Notes under the pieces: model-generated
The model's database searches: none
Told to the model about the DNA's origin: nothing
What the model saw: the letters and a program-made list of their open reading frames with translations, nothing else
Position numbers and translations under genes: made by a program
Source of the DNA: Gigaspora margarita
Taxonomy: Eukaryota > Glomeromycota > Glomeromycetes > Diversisporales > Gigasporaceae
DNA length: 64,000 nucleotides
Direction: 5' to 3'
Assembly (NCBI GenBank): GCA_009809945.1
Contig: WTPW01000020.1
Coordinates: forward strand, 10,650 to 74,649
Shown here: in pieces, positions 34,551 to 46,756 of the stretch
Layout of the letters: each line of letters opens with the position of its first letter
How positions within the stretch are numbered: the first letter of the stretch is position 1

Positions 34551-34558
34551 TAATGATC

Positions 34559-36129
34559 ATAATTGCGAAATCAGATGACTTTATCAGATCACATGTTCAA
34601 TTTGTCATTCACCTTATGGCACATAAAATATGCGATTTCGCATAATTTAAAGAAATTCGCATAATCTCGCATAATTTATCCATTCTCTCGTATAAAGAAA
34701 TTTCTATTGGCCAATTGACGTTACACAGATTAAGTTACACAGAATGTGATATCAAGTCGGCCTATATTATACTCTAACGTTGGCTAATTCCGAGTAGGAT
34801 CATGTGAATAATGCTGGCTAAACTATCATAGCATCTACACTTTAAAATTAATAGATCCGAATGTAGCAACAATTATTTATTATACCGGAACTTTTATAGC
34901 ATTGGTATAATGATTATATGCCAACACACTATTGGTTGTACAATGTAAGCTACGTAACGTACGTATATACGTACTTGTAATTTTTGACATGGGCAAAATT
35001 AGAACACAAAAATTTCTAGTAAAATTTTGTGCTTTTAGATTAGGGATAAGATCTTGCAATTAGGTTAGAGTTCAACAATATTATTTGTATAATAACATGT
35101 AAAAACAGTTTCTTATACTAAATTTTTGGTTATACTTGCACAACAGCAGATTTCGATATTTGGGCAGCAAAATTTTTTAACCCTAATCCTGGGTCCGCAT
35201 AATTCGCATAATTTGTAATTTACCGGATGCATAATTTGGCATTTACCGGATCATAATCCTGGACACCCTAATTTGATTGTATAGTCCTTGTTGTCCTCCT
35301 CTGACACTGCGTGACTTTTCTATCTAAACAATGATTAATTCAGAAATTAGAAAACTGAATATGCACATGTGCAAGAGTAGTTTCATTTATTAAATTGTTT
35401 TCTAATTTAACATACCGGTATTTTTATTGTAGATGGAAAGTGGATACATAAGTGTAGTGGGATTGAATGCCATGAAGGCGTTGAATACGGTATAGTATCT
35501 TAGAATATAGATCAAGATATTTACTTGATATGGGCTAATTACTTATACAGGACACAGAATCAACACCTGATCATACGAAAGAAAAATAAGAGAGAATATA
35601 GATTTATTGAAGGAAAAGCTTAAGGTGGGTTTTGGGGGTGTTTGTTTTCTCGTAATTATTCTTGCAAATTTTGAAAATTTATAAAAATTATATTATGTTT
35701 TAGCATCCCATAGTTGCTAAGATGCATCACTATATGACGCTCTTAAGAAAAAGATGGATGCTTTAAACCTTTCAAAATTTACGTGGAAAGATCCGGAAGC
35801 GAGCATGGTGCTTAGTGATGACTCAGAGATAGTGAATATCCTGAAGTTATATACTTTATATTTGCTACTAGGGACCACGTGAAAATATGAAATGTATTCT
35901 CCAATTCAGTTGTGTCAAAGTGTAGAGAGTTTATGAAAATTTCAATGGTTCAGATGTTTCAAGAGATATGGAAGAATACTCCACAATAAAAAATGGAAAG
36001 AAAATGAAACAGAGCTAGTAAAAATAATGGAACATATTCTAAGTGTACTGTATGGAATTCTATCAAGTATTAATATTGTGTAAATAACTATAATATAACT
36101 ACCCAACATATATTATATAGTAGTAAAAT
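34559..36129. other. Repeat-derived DNA, then possible upstream exons of the next gene
   Basis: 34560-35300 continues TATGCGA-type repeats and has no gene. From about 35433 short coding-like segments appear between intron-like borders: after TATTGTAG a segment reading DGKWIHKCSGIECHEGVEY, and near 35740 DALKKKMDALNLSKFTWKDP. I could not join them in one open frame to the gene that follows, so they are either decayed upstream exons or mis-spliced readings. Confidence 0.4.
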
Positions 36130-36741
36130 ATGGAGCAATCCAGTATTCTCATCCAGTACATCCACACAATTATCAAAGTGAAAGGACATATTACCGACGT
36201 TGTGGTTATTTTACTTCGGGCTAGTTTGGAGAATCTTCCAAATGGCTATATCTGCCTGAGCACGTAAGTCAATAGCAGATAACATTTTATTGGGAGAAAG
36301 TGCAAATATATATTCATCATATTCATCATCAATTACAGGGCAGAACGTCAAAGCCTAGCAAGTAAGACTCGACGAAATATAGGAGTGGACCAGGAACGTA
36401 TTGGGAAAAAACCTGATGTTATGGGGTTGGTAGAGAATGAAGAAAAAATTAACGAGATTTTATATTTTGAATGCTCACGTATCACACAAAAAAAAGCGGA
36501 TAATAGTATGAAGTTATGGAGAGAAACACTAGATGGGTTGTGTTTTGTTGGTGCAACATGTAGACTGATGGCTAACCAATTTGGTGTTGTAGGTGTCCAG
36601 GTTGCGGGTACTGTTATTTATTTAAATATACTTGTTAAAGGTTTAGGGGGGATACCACGCTATTTTCATCTGGGCCACGCAGAAATACCACTGATGCTAA
36701 GCACACAACAATGTGTAAACTCTCTTGTAGATTTATTTTGA
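36130..36741 (+). CDS. Glomeromycete multicopy-family protein, two exons, 178 aa
   Basis: Exons 36130-36263 and 36339-36741 join at AC|G (intron GTAAGT..TTACAG) into an open frame with TAG-free interior and TGA end. Conserved-looking segments are GKKPDVM, then ILYFECSR, then MKLWRETLDG, FGVVGVQVAG and LNILVKGL. I recognise the KPD...ECSR...KLWRE...FGIVGIQVAG pattern as typical of large Rhizophagus hypothetical families. The spacing of D, E and a following K resembles a PD-(D/E)XK nuclease core, but that is only a suggestion. Related coding scraps upstream (from 35433) imply the full family protein is longer, so this may be the surviving 3' part of a decaying gene rather than a complete one. 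The spacing to the next coding block is about 0.8 kb. Confidence 0.55.
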
Positions 36742-37546
36742 CTCTGCGGGTAAGACATTTCGAATATATCAAATGCATAAAGTATTGCCTTTATTACGTT
36801 ATAATTAGTTGACTGTTCTTTTGTGGAACAGAATATTCTTATTGTAAATAAAAGCTTCTAATGCAAGCATTAGAATGAGCAGACTCGCTTCCACCACGGA
36901 ATGTTCAACAAAGCCCTACCGCCTCTTCACCGCGTATAGAAGAGCAAGTACAAAAAAGGTCCAAGAATAATAATAAATCCAGAAAATTAAAAAGGCATAA
37001 AAGTACCAGAATGTATTAAAATTCGATGGATCCAGATATAATAGAGTCATTCACATCTTCCTGTAATCTTTGCCTATCAATAAAGCTGGACATGGTGGCT
37101 GTTTTCACATACATAATCACAACTTCGCTACAACATTAGGATTCTGGTTTGGGTGATTTTGTTTAGATTTACATTATGTCTGATTTTGAATTTTAATTCA
37201 GCACTTACTTTTGCATATGTCTTTATTTTTTTTTTAATACTAATAAGTTAGCCCTAGTGGCTGATTTCGCATACATATCGTGTTTCTTTTGCATGTGTTT
37301 TCGTGAATTTATTTTATTTTATTATTATTGATGTACTGTACTATACATTATTCGCAAATGATTGAGAATTTTAAAAATTTTCTTGGCAAAAGTGATTAGC
37401 GGGACCAAAAGTCACGCACTTGTGATTTCTATTTGAAATTAAAGGCATTAATTAATTAAAAATATTTTCAAACCGTATTCAATTTTCTTCCAAAGATTTT
37501 TGGTCGTGCCAGCGGAGCTGATAAAATTATATAAATTGATATTAAA
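36742..37546. other. Intergenic, no gene seen
   Basis: AT-rich spacer. TGGTGGCTGTTTTCACATAC (37091) and TAGTGGCTGATTTCGCATAC (37255) form a diverged direct repeat about 165 bp apart. Confidence 0.45.
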
Positions 37547-38815
37547 CATGCAATCTAAAGGATTCATTGAGAGAATTAAATTCCAGGCTTATAGCCGTGA
37601 TTGATAAGCTTAGAAGAAAGAATGTCAATGTCAAGGCGAGAACACAAGATTAAAACAGGCTATAGAAGAAAATGCAAACGTGAAGCTGAGTATGAGATTA
37701 GAATTAAGAAACTAGAACAAAATAACAAAGAGAATATAAACCTTAAAGATGAAGTAATGAAATTAAGAAATGATATTGAGGAAATCAAAAAAAAAGATCA
37801 AATCGTTACTAATACTCAGGATGTACTTTCTACAGAAGATATTTCATCTGAAAATTTGGAACGAAGTCCCCAAGATAATAGTTCTAAGCAGATAGACTGC
37901 AATGTGATGAAATTCCCGTATATAATATAGTTGATAACGCTTCAAATTTTGATGAATTTAATGATGCCCCAGATTCTGACATATCTGACAACACTTTTTC
38001 AGAAACTAAACATTATAAGAATAAAGAGATCAAATTTCTGGAACGAGTACATAAAGAGCATATTAGCAATGAGATTAGAGAAAGAAATCGGGAAAGCTAG
38101 ATCTCAAGACCCTATACTAAAACCATCCAATTTATCGTATAATGATCATCTCTTCAGAACAAAATACTGATACACATGAAATAAAAGAATCCGAAATAGA
38201 TATACAACCTTTGAGTACAGGAATTATTTCTAGAAACTTCAAAAGAAGATTGCATCAAAATCGTTAATCAGAGGATTCTATTGGTGATTCACCTACAATC
38301 AAATTGGTTCATCTATTTAAAAAAACAAGTCTTGCAGAGATCAATACTATACAAGCTAAGGTAGAGGAAATTAGAAGCTGGTATAAATATAGAAAACATT
38401 TTGAAAAAAGGCTTGATGATTTACTCGAAAATAAAAAGATGATAAACGATCTTGCGATTTAGCAAGTGGGGGAATTTATGATGAAATGCTACAGTATCTT
38501 CCAGGTATTACTCGTGCAAGCTTACGCAAAAAGAACTCAAAGAACTAAACCTATATATAAATTATTTAGCGCAATTGGAGAAGATAAAATTAGTCGAATT
38601 AAATCTCATAGTGCCAATAAACTCTCAAAGCCAACTGATAAACAAATTGATATAATTATAAAACATTATACAACCAAAATACTAGTGCGTGACCAAAGTC
38701 TCGCACTCACGTGACAGAATCCACACTAAAAATCCAGATTTAATCCGTGATAACAAAAATCACATGACCAAACCATCTAGCTTGAAAGGCATATCAAATA
38801 TTAAGGCAAGTATAC

Positions 38816-39874
38816 TAGGGATGTTATCCTGTTCATCCAAACTCAGTTCGGCCCTGTTTGAAACCCAAACCAGTTAAACTCGAGTTTTGTAGTCACATGA
38901 TTTTGATTATTAAATTTAACTCATCATGCTTAAATTTGAGTCTGAAATCGATTTGATGAGCAAAAAGTTTCTTATGGCGTGATTATGACGATACTATTCA
39001 TTTAATCTAAAAGTTCTATGCGTGATAATGACGAACATTAATGGGGTTTTTTTATTTGAACTTTGTACGATGAATTAAAAACCATACCTGAACAATTTAT
39101 TAATTCAATAAATTTACCACCTTTTAAGTTCAATGTCTCAAACCAAATTAGCGTCAGATACACTCAAAAAAATAGCAAACCATTCTTCAAAACGATTAAA
39201 GAAGGATCCCTTTTGGGACGAGCTTCTTGAAACTGGTGGCAAACGATATTACAAGCATTGTGCGAAATCTTATTACATGGATACGGATCAAAATCACCCA
39301 GGAAGGTGGAACGAACTATATGTTGCCATCAAGGCAAATGTTGAACTATAAAGAACTGATCCGATTTTGCAAATAAACCTATCTCTTTAAGATCAACTAT
39401 TTATTAATAAATAATACCACGTTATTCACTTTCATCATGACAGTTTGTCGCACAGAGCATTTTAAATATATATTATGAAGTACGAAGTACAAGCGTCTCC
39501 AGCGAAGTAACGTTTTCTAAAGCAAAATCTACAATTAGTTCAGTCTATCAGAAGAAAATGCGCAAGCCTTTACTTAAAAACTTGGTATGAATCAGGTATT
39601 ATTGATTGCGTGGAAGGTCAATAAATTAAATAAATATGTAATAGATGCAATGAAATGAATAATATAATATTTTTCATGTATTTACAGTAATAAATAGCAA
39701 AGTTCATATCATGTATTTAATAAATAGTAATAACATTGCTTTGGATTAACATGTTTAGCAAGCATAATCATTAATAAATTTGCGTAATCAGGGTTTGAGA
39801 CATGTGTGCTTCGAATCAGTGTTTAGCAGGTTTTCGAGAACAAACCGACCAGTTTAAACAGGATAACATCCCTA
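38816..39874. mobile_element. hAT-like element with BED-finger remnant, 1.06 kb
   Basis: TIRs TAGGGATGTTATCCTGTT and AACAGGATAACATCCCTA. Exact 8-bp duplication AAGTATAC (38808-38815, 39875-39882). It retains the start of a transposase-like gene at 39133-39351 and nothing of the catalytic domain, so it is an internally deleted copy. The diverged element at 53653-56054 has matching ends. Confidence 0.85.
39133..39351 (+). pseudogene. hAT transposase N-terminal (BED-finger-like) remnant
   Basis: A 72-codon frame containing PFWDELLETGGKRYYKHCAK. The pattern W/F..L...G..Y..HC resembles the first half of a BED-type zinc finger, the DNA-binding start of hAT transposases; the second His/Cys pair and the transposase core are missing. 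A related but more decayed version (PFWNELTEVGDK) sits at 54952-55220 in the sister element, which supports the reading. Confidence 0.55.
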
Positions 39875-39970
39875 AAGTATACCTACTAAATCATCCCATA
39901 CCCCTAGTTCAGAAGATATGATAAGTGAGGATAACAAATCTTTACCGAAGACTAAGGTAAATACTCCAGC

Positions 39971-41040
39971 TAGTGATGGGCAAATCCCGATTTTTTAAAA
40001 AATCCCGCGCGGGATGCGGGATCCCGCGCGGGATCCGCGCGGGATTCGCGGGATCGAGTAGAGTTTCTGATTTTTTCACGATAAATAAATATATATATAT
40101 AAATCACCGCTAGGAATGTTATTTCTCATTAAAATAATAATCATTTCTTATAAATCTTACTGCATTTATTACAAATAAAAATGCTTATATAGATTTTGCC
40201 TAAATTTAAAACATCTAAATCTTATAATTATTAAATTTATTAAGATTTGCCTTAATTTTCTCAATTTGTTTTTAAATTTATTAAGATTTGCCTTAATTTT
40301 CTCAATTTGTTTTTAAATATTATTATATAAAGATATATTCAAAAATTATAATGGCAACAAAGCGATCAAATCATATAAGCGTATAAAAATTTATAAGTAA
40401 TCAGGCGCATAATCAGGTATAAATGTACTAAAATTTATAAGTGATCAGGTACATACGTACAAAAATTTATAGGTAACCAGGTTATATACGTACAAAAATT
40501 TATAAACGACTCATAAGAAATTCATAATCGGGCTTATCAAATAGTCACTTTTATACTCAATAATCATCTAATATCACATAAATGATTGGCTCGAATTTTA
40601 TTTACCTTATCACTCATATTAAATAATCACTGAAATTGGAGATTTTTGCCCATATGGTACACAATATTCTTGATGTATTATTTATACAAGAAATTAAAAG
40701 TCTAGATTCCCATTTTATTAATACAGTAATGACAATTTAAAAAATTTATTTCAGCGTACAGTTGGCACATTATCTCTGTACGTACGTATATATGTGCGAA
40801 CGAGAAACAAATAAAAAGTTAACGTGCATAATATTTTTATGTACATCAAATACTAATTAGTCATTGGCCCACTTATGTTAAAGCTGGCCGGATAATTTGT
40901 TAATGCGGGCCAGATGATATGCTAATGCAGGCCAAATAATCTTATATTAAAAATCCCGCACGCGGGATTTTGAATCCCGCGCATCCCGCGCGGGATCCCG
41001 CGCGGGATCACGCGCGGATCCCGCGCGTGGCCCATCACTA
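39971..41040. mobile_element. hAT-like non-autonomous element with GC-rich ends, 1.07 kb
   Basis: Ends TAGTGATGGGC / GCCCATCACTA. Exact 8-bp duplication ACTCCAGC (39963-39970, 41041-41048). Directly inside both ends lie tandem GATCCCGCGCGGGATC palindromes, striking in this AT-rich setting. The AT-rich middle carries a dispersed repeat shared with 45460-45740. No transposase frame. Confidence 0.88.
40390..40650 (+). repeat. Dispersed repeat, copy C
   Basis: About 260 bp shared with 45460-45740 in the same orientation: AAAATTTATAAGTAATCAGG units, CATAATCGGGCTTAT, AAATAGTCACTTTTAT, CACTCATATTAAATA, TTCACTGAAATTGG-like. The left part is an internal tandem repeat of about 36 bp. Confidence 0.75.
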
Positions 41041-41862
41041 ACTCCAGCTAATCCAACTTATGACCGATCCTATTTTCGCAACAAAACGTTGGATCAATAT
41101 CCTAATTTATATCGAGAAGGTAGATGGAAACGACGATTATTATGGAATTACTGATGAATCTTTATGACCGCTATGCAAGTTAGATCATGATGATGGTAAT
41201 GGTACAGAAGGCAGATATGAAGTTGGATCCTACTCTATTAAATGTGAACAGCGTGGAATTGAAATTGAGGTAACAGCATGAACTTTAAACTTATACTAGC
41301 ACAATTCGCTCGCTTAAGTCTTCTGAGACCTATTTATTTTTTGTTGGTTATTGTTAATTTAGAAAGATGTGCAGTCATATACATAAAACGGGAACATGAA
41401 TACACAGGCAAAAGCTAATAAAACATTGACTTCCGAATATTTGGAATGGGAAGCTAAATTAACAGAATTGCCAGGTATTTTGACGGATAAAATTCGTTCT
41501 AGGTTATATAAAAGGTATAAGAATAAAACTGGATTCGATCCCTGGATAAACTCTGAAACTTCTCAAATCAAAAATGAAACAGAGGTATACATATTACCTA
41601 CAAACAAAAATGCATCTCTCAATTCTTGTCTTCCGATTTCTGAACCTTGTTATTTATACTACATTGGAGCAATTCAATAATTTATTTCTTAAATATAGCA
41701 ATAAATATGGCAATTATTATGATTATTCAGGAATATGTCCTGCATGTAATGAAGAGCATAAAGAAGATAATGTAGAAGGTCAGTGGGGTGATAGTAATTA
41801 TCGTGGCGAAAAAACGTATCGTCTCTATTGTTGTAAGATAACCTTTAGTGGAATTCCATAAT

Positions 41863-43143
41863 AAATGTAAAAGCGTAAGTCAAAAAGAAATTAATAATTG
41901 CAAATTATAAAATAAATTCTAATTAACTTAATATTCAATTGTATAAAAATAAAAAATCGCAAGATCACCGGACCCCCTTCTTTATCTCATAAAAATTATT
42001 GCCCAAACGAACAACAATATATAATTTTTGATTATACATTAAGGATCGTAATTATTATCACTACAATCATCATCACCAGTTGAATACCACATATAACTAT
42101 CAAGAGAATGGTCATCCTTATCTCTATATCCGTAGTAATGCGAAATTGGTTTATTGTCTAGTTTGAATAGAAAAAGAAACTAAGTCCAGGTTGTTATATT
42201 TTGAGGAAATTATTTTTGTAGAATAGTTACACAATGTAAGCTTCACTTACAAGATCTAGGATAAGATGGTGTTGGGAAGTCATAATAGAAGTCTTTTGGA
42301 GTATTGGTCTTGTAGGCATTTTTATAGCAATTGGGTATGTTATTTGATACATGTATGATGATGGGGGCGAAAGGGGAAAGGTAATAGTATTTAAGCATTG
42401 TTCTTAATTAAGAAGATATTTTTCTTTTCGCTATCGCTCGCCTAATAGAAGGCTGGCTATTTCGTCCCGCCCTTTCCCCCAATAACTTAAGTTGTTTGGG
42501 CTCAGCGGCTGTAATTGCAGCGCAAAGACCCAGTTTTTAGTATGAGAGGTCCTACGGCTACTGTGCAGTGCAAGGACCTTTTTTATTGTAACAGTGTTTG
42601 GGGCTCTGCGGCTATATCAGCACAAGGACCCCTGTTTTACATGGCACAATCCCAATCCTCTTTGCTGCTATATAGACTCCCCTGGGCGAAGACACCTTTG
42701 GTGGGTGTAATGGATAGTTCGTAGCTAGTTGTGAAAGGATGTTGGTGGGTTTTGGTGGTGTGGATTGTTTCAGTTATGGTGAATTAGCAGTTATGGTGAA
42801 TTAGCAGTTATTGAGATTACAAATGTTGCTTAGTTGTTTTGATAACGATAGCGAACAGAATCCCATATGTTCTTCATCTATGTTCATAAAGTCATCTGAT
42901 CGAGCAATAATAATGCAAAAATGAATGTGGCAGTGCTAAATTTGTGAGTAGACGAATGACGGAATGATCTACAGGTTACTGAGTTGAACTGAAAAAAAAT
43001 TTATTTCTAACGATTATTCTATCAATGATTTTCCAAGGATACGATGATCATACAAATTATGTACATATTATAGGATATGTATTAATACTAAATTTTGTTT
43101 TTTTTTTTTTTTTTTTTTTTTAGGTGCTCACTTCGGGAGTAAG

Positions 43144-43189
<46 letters not shown>

Positions 43190-44529
43190 CAAACCCCCCG
43201 GATTTTCTTAAGTTGATAAAGTTTAAAGTTTAAATCTAACCAATATTAATACATAATTTGATAGATCAACTAAATTCGTAGCTTAATAAACGAGTAACGG
43301 AAAGGGAAAACATGTAAATTGATTCATTTACTGGGTTCGACTTAATTCTGCATGATTAGCTCTTAGTGTTATTTTTCTAAATAAATCTGTTTGATGATAA
43401 TCCGATGTGTTATCGAACGGTTAAGAACTGTCAGTTGCAATTACGTATTGCGGGACCAAGTTACAGGGAGAATTCGATAAATTTTAACGTTGTTAACCAA
43501 TTATAAGTTTTTCCTTTAATCATATAACTAGTATTTTGTGATTAGAATATTAAACTAAAAGCTTTTATGAATAGATATTCTCAATATGCATGGTTTTTAA
43601 CGCTTGTAATCTTTATCATCTTGTTACACTGAAGTTGATCAGTCTAAATATATTAATCTATTGTTAATTTGAAGTTTAAAATTCTTTGGAGTACATATTA
43701 TTAGATTTTTTTTTTTTTTTTTTTTTTTTGGAGTTGGTATATGATTTAGAGTTATTAATAAAAGAATATTCCAAATTTCATAATCAATAATTTATTTATT
43801 AATATTTATAGTATGTTTTTGCAAAATTTGTGTTACAAATTTACATCATGATCTTAAAAACTCTTGACTATAATTTTTATAAATGCAGAATTTATTTAAA
43901 TTTTTACTTTAATATCATTAGCAAAAGCAAAATAACAATAAAAAATAAATGAGCTAAATTTTTTATCAGAGTTTTTTCCACAACAAAGATTTCTAACTTT
44001 TAAACGATAAAGTCAGTAACATTCAAAGTCTTCGTTTCATAATGACTTAACCCATTCTGGCTATTTAATATCAAATCAACATCTCTAAAATTAATCCAAG
44101 TTCCGTCATAGTTATAAATTGCATTTGAGAGATTTTCCACATGACTAAATATATAAGTGTCGGAACTCTTTCAATCCATAAAACTAAAGATAAAATATAA
44201 AATTTACATTTATTGAAAATAATTATGTACGTATAGTACATATAATTTAGAAATTCAGAATAATTACAAGAAGTTACTCATCTATCATCACTTATTATCC
44301 ACGCGCATAATATCTCGACCCATCAAGATTATTTTCCACCACGCATAATTGTTGCGACCATGATCCTATGATTAATGATGTTATAATTGGTATCGATTAT
44401 ATTTCTCAAACTTAGAGGGTTATATCCACCAATTACCTTTTCTGAGTCGGAGACCTTAATTAACACAAGAATTGCTCCACTACAATTATTTGCGATTAAT
44501 CAAATTCGTTAAATTGATAAAAAGGCTTC
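41863..44529. other. Intergenic with homopolymer tracts and a shared repeat
   Basis: No supported gene. 42200-43000 shares blocks with 29640-30230 (GCAATTGGGTATGTTATTTG, CGCTCGCCTAATAGAAGGCT, GGCAGTGCTAAATTTG, ATCTACAGGTTACTGAGTTG) and contains short direct repeats of GCA(A/C)AAGACC-like sequence near 42520-42640. 43190-44520 holds only AT-rich sequence plus a poly(T) at 43711-43733. Confidence 0.45.
43101..43190. repeat. Stacked poly(T), poly(T), poly(A) tracts
   Basis: A T run, then AGGTGCTCACTTCGGGAGTA, then another T run turning directly into an A run of about 19. Read on the minus strand, the short middle piece ends in a long A tail, as the 3' end of a truncated retroposon would. Homopolymer lengths may be affected by assembly. 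Confidence 0.6.
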
Positions 44530-45439
44530 CTAAAAAAAATCATCTCTTAATAGAATCGATATTAATAGATCCACAGCGTGGAGGTAAATTTGAAACTTGG
44601 ATTTATATTTGCCATAAGATAGGCAACTAAATCTTCGTAAAGATCTACTGGTATCGCTTCGCATTTTTATAAGGTCTTGCCTGATAATAAAAATCATCTT
44701 GGGATATTTCATAAAATCGAATGATATAGTATGAATGATTTCTGTGATTTTTTGAATGATTCAAAATAATTCTTTTCCCAATTAGCAAAATCCATTTTGG
44801 ATTTTCTTTTACTAAAATATTTTCAAGTGTCAATTTCTTTAATTTTCATACCATCTCTCTTGACGAGTCTCAGAAAAAAAAAAATCTTTATCCAAAGTTG
44901 GAAATCCCTTTTAATTTAAAAAACTGTTTTGGATATTTACAGATAATTGTCATGATATAATCTTGTAATACCTTGCAATTTATGGCATTTATGGCTTAAA
45001 AAAAAAAGATCAAATTATTTTTCAACCAGGATGATTCTTTATCACTGAGTTAAATTAATTAATTCTTTAATTTTTTTTTTTTTTTTTTGATCTAAGAATA
45101 GGCAAACTTTAGGCACATAGTTTTACATGAATTTGGATGATTATCCAATTTTTCAATAATTAACTCCTGGATGCGACGAGAAGAGAAAAATTTGGCAGGC
45201 ATTAATTCGATAAATCTTGATCTCGGATATATAAGCTTTGATTTTAGGTATGATCAATTTGTAAAAAGAAACTTTTGTATATAACAATCATTTCCGAAAT
45301 CTAAAGCGTATATATATATCCGAGATAAAAGTTTATCAAATCCAGTCAAATTTTCATTACAGCTTTTTTCATAAATTCTGAGACAGCTGGCCCAATCGAA
45401 CATGCCGAAAATCACAAACTTATCCATATGGACGAACAA
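44530..45439 (-). pseudogene. Unrecognised decayed coding region, minus strand
   Basis: The minus strand reads FVIFGMFDWASCLRIYEKSC (45410 region), ELMPAKFFSSRRIQELIIEK and SCKTMCLKFAY (45200-45110), then a stop followed within a few bases by a run of about 18 A (plus-strand T run near 45071-45090). Further down lie LTLENILVKENPKWILLIGK (44830-44770) and SDTSRSLRRFSCLSYGKYKS (44660-44600). The composition looks coding, but frames change and stops intervene. I do not recognise the family. The A run after a stop could mean a retroposed copy. Confidence 0.35.
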
Positions 45440-45459
45440 TCCAGTTGAAACACTTTGAT

Positions 45460-45740
45460 TATTAAAAATTATAAATCAGGTACATAATCGTACTAATATT
45501 TATAAGTAATCAGGTACATATGTACATTCAAAAATTTATAACAGAAAAGTAACCAGTTATATACATACAAAATTTCATAAGCGATTCATAAGACTGCATA
45601 ATCGGGCTTATAATTTTTGATCAAATAGTCACTTTTATTCCAATAATCATCTAAAATATTACATAAATGATTGGTTTAAATTTTATTTAACTTTATCACT
45701 CATATTAAATATTCACTGAAATTGGACCATATGCAAATCA
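45460..45740 (+). repeat. Dispersed repeat, copy D
   Basis: The partner of 40390-40650 (same order of blocks). Here it is not enclosed by recognisable TIRs, so it is either a free-standing element or a fragment. Confidence 0.7.
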
Positions 45741-46756
45741 GCAAATATTCGGTCGGTCAATTTTTTACCAGATATCCCAGAATTTATGAAAACAGCTACA
45801 ATGCCCTATAATTTATGAGAACATCTGTAATAAAAATTTTGTAAATGATTTGTCGGTCGATTCGATAAATTTTTATACGGTATAACATACATGTCAATCA
45901 TGTTGAATCAATAGTATTGAATCATCCAAATAACAATTCTACTAATTTTTTATCAGGTGCCAGAATATATAATAATAGTTAATATCTCCAGGTTATATTA
46001 TTAAATTAATTAATAATAAATTAAAATTTGATCAGAATTGGTTCAGGACAAAGAACGAAAAAACCCATTTTGTTTTGATTTAAAGACCGGTCTGATCAGT
46101 CTTTGCCAATAGATGTTCTTAAAATTTGATGGAAGTAAAAATATAATTAGGTACTCTAATTGATAAAGTTTAAACCAAAAATTAATAAATACTTTAAATT
46201 TGATTTTTTTATTCTAAAAAAATTCAAATTTATCTAAAATTGCTAGAAATAAACCAGTTTTTAAAAGATTTCTTATCTAATTTATGATCACTTGTTAATT
46301 TAACATTAATATTCATAAGGAAAATCCTATAATTTATCGCAGCATATAGGTAAACATAATTTGTAGATCTGCGACAAAATAATTTTATATAACAAAAACT
46401 TAAATTAGTATAGGGTTAGGGTTAGGGTTGGGTTAGGGTTAGAGGTAATAGCTTATAACAAAATTTTGCAAGTAATTTTTTTTGTTAGAGCTCGATAAGT
46501 GGTTATGTAGACGAAATTTTTGATATTACAAATTTTAGAAAATGTCATTACACAAAGGAAATTTGCACGTTACACCTGATCTTCAAATTTAATTGGTAGA
46601 TCGTTTGGGTGCTATATACAAGCACAACGCAGGGGTGCGAAGCCTATTCATAATACAAAAATTCAACAATTGTTTGTAATATATAGCTAATACACAAAAA
46701 GAGATAACGATAGATAGGCGGTTAGAAATCAATAATACAAAAATAGAAATTTGATC
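45741..46756. other. Intergenic with TTAGGG-like array
   Basis: No supported gene. It contains an internal GGGTTA array (listed) and one arm-like copy of the Mutator-like MITE terminus (46572-46600). Confidence 0.45.
46412..46445 (+). repeat. Internal TTAGGG-like array
   Basis: About five units of GGGTTA with one variant. Both this array and the sequence near 33070 (TAACCCTAAC) lie close to copies of the ACGTTACACCTGATC motif, so they probably belong to that repeat family rather than to a telomere. Confidence 0.65.

Larger units (their letters stand above)
37547..41862 (+). pseudogene. Multicopy glomeromycete family gene, decayed and split by two transposons
   Basis: Coding remnants run in order along the plus strand. 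First comes a coiled-coil region (37600-37900: AEYEIRIKKLEQNNKE, LKDEVMKLRNDIEEIKK). Then KTQRT-like and FSAIGEDKISRIKSHSANKL (38530-38640). After two insertions follow SYFRNKTLDQYPNLYREG, CKLDHDDGNGTEGRYEVGSY (41070-41250) and, beyond an intron-like gap, LEWEAKLTELPGIL and SGICPACNEEHKEDNVEGQW (41400-41860). The two CxxC-H clusters suggest zinc ribbons. Several frameshifts and stops occur between blocks besides the insertions at 38816-39874 and 39971-41040. I recognise the block order as a common Rhizophagus hypothetical family of unknown function. The start is uncertain because the N-terminal frame is shifted. Confidence 0.65.
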
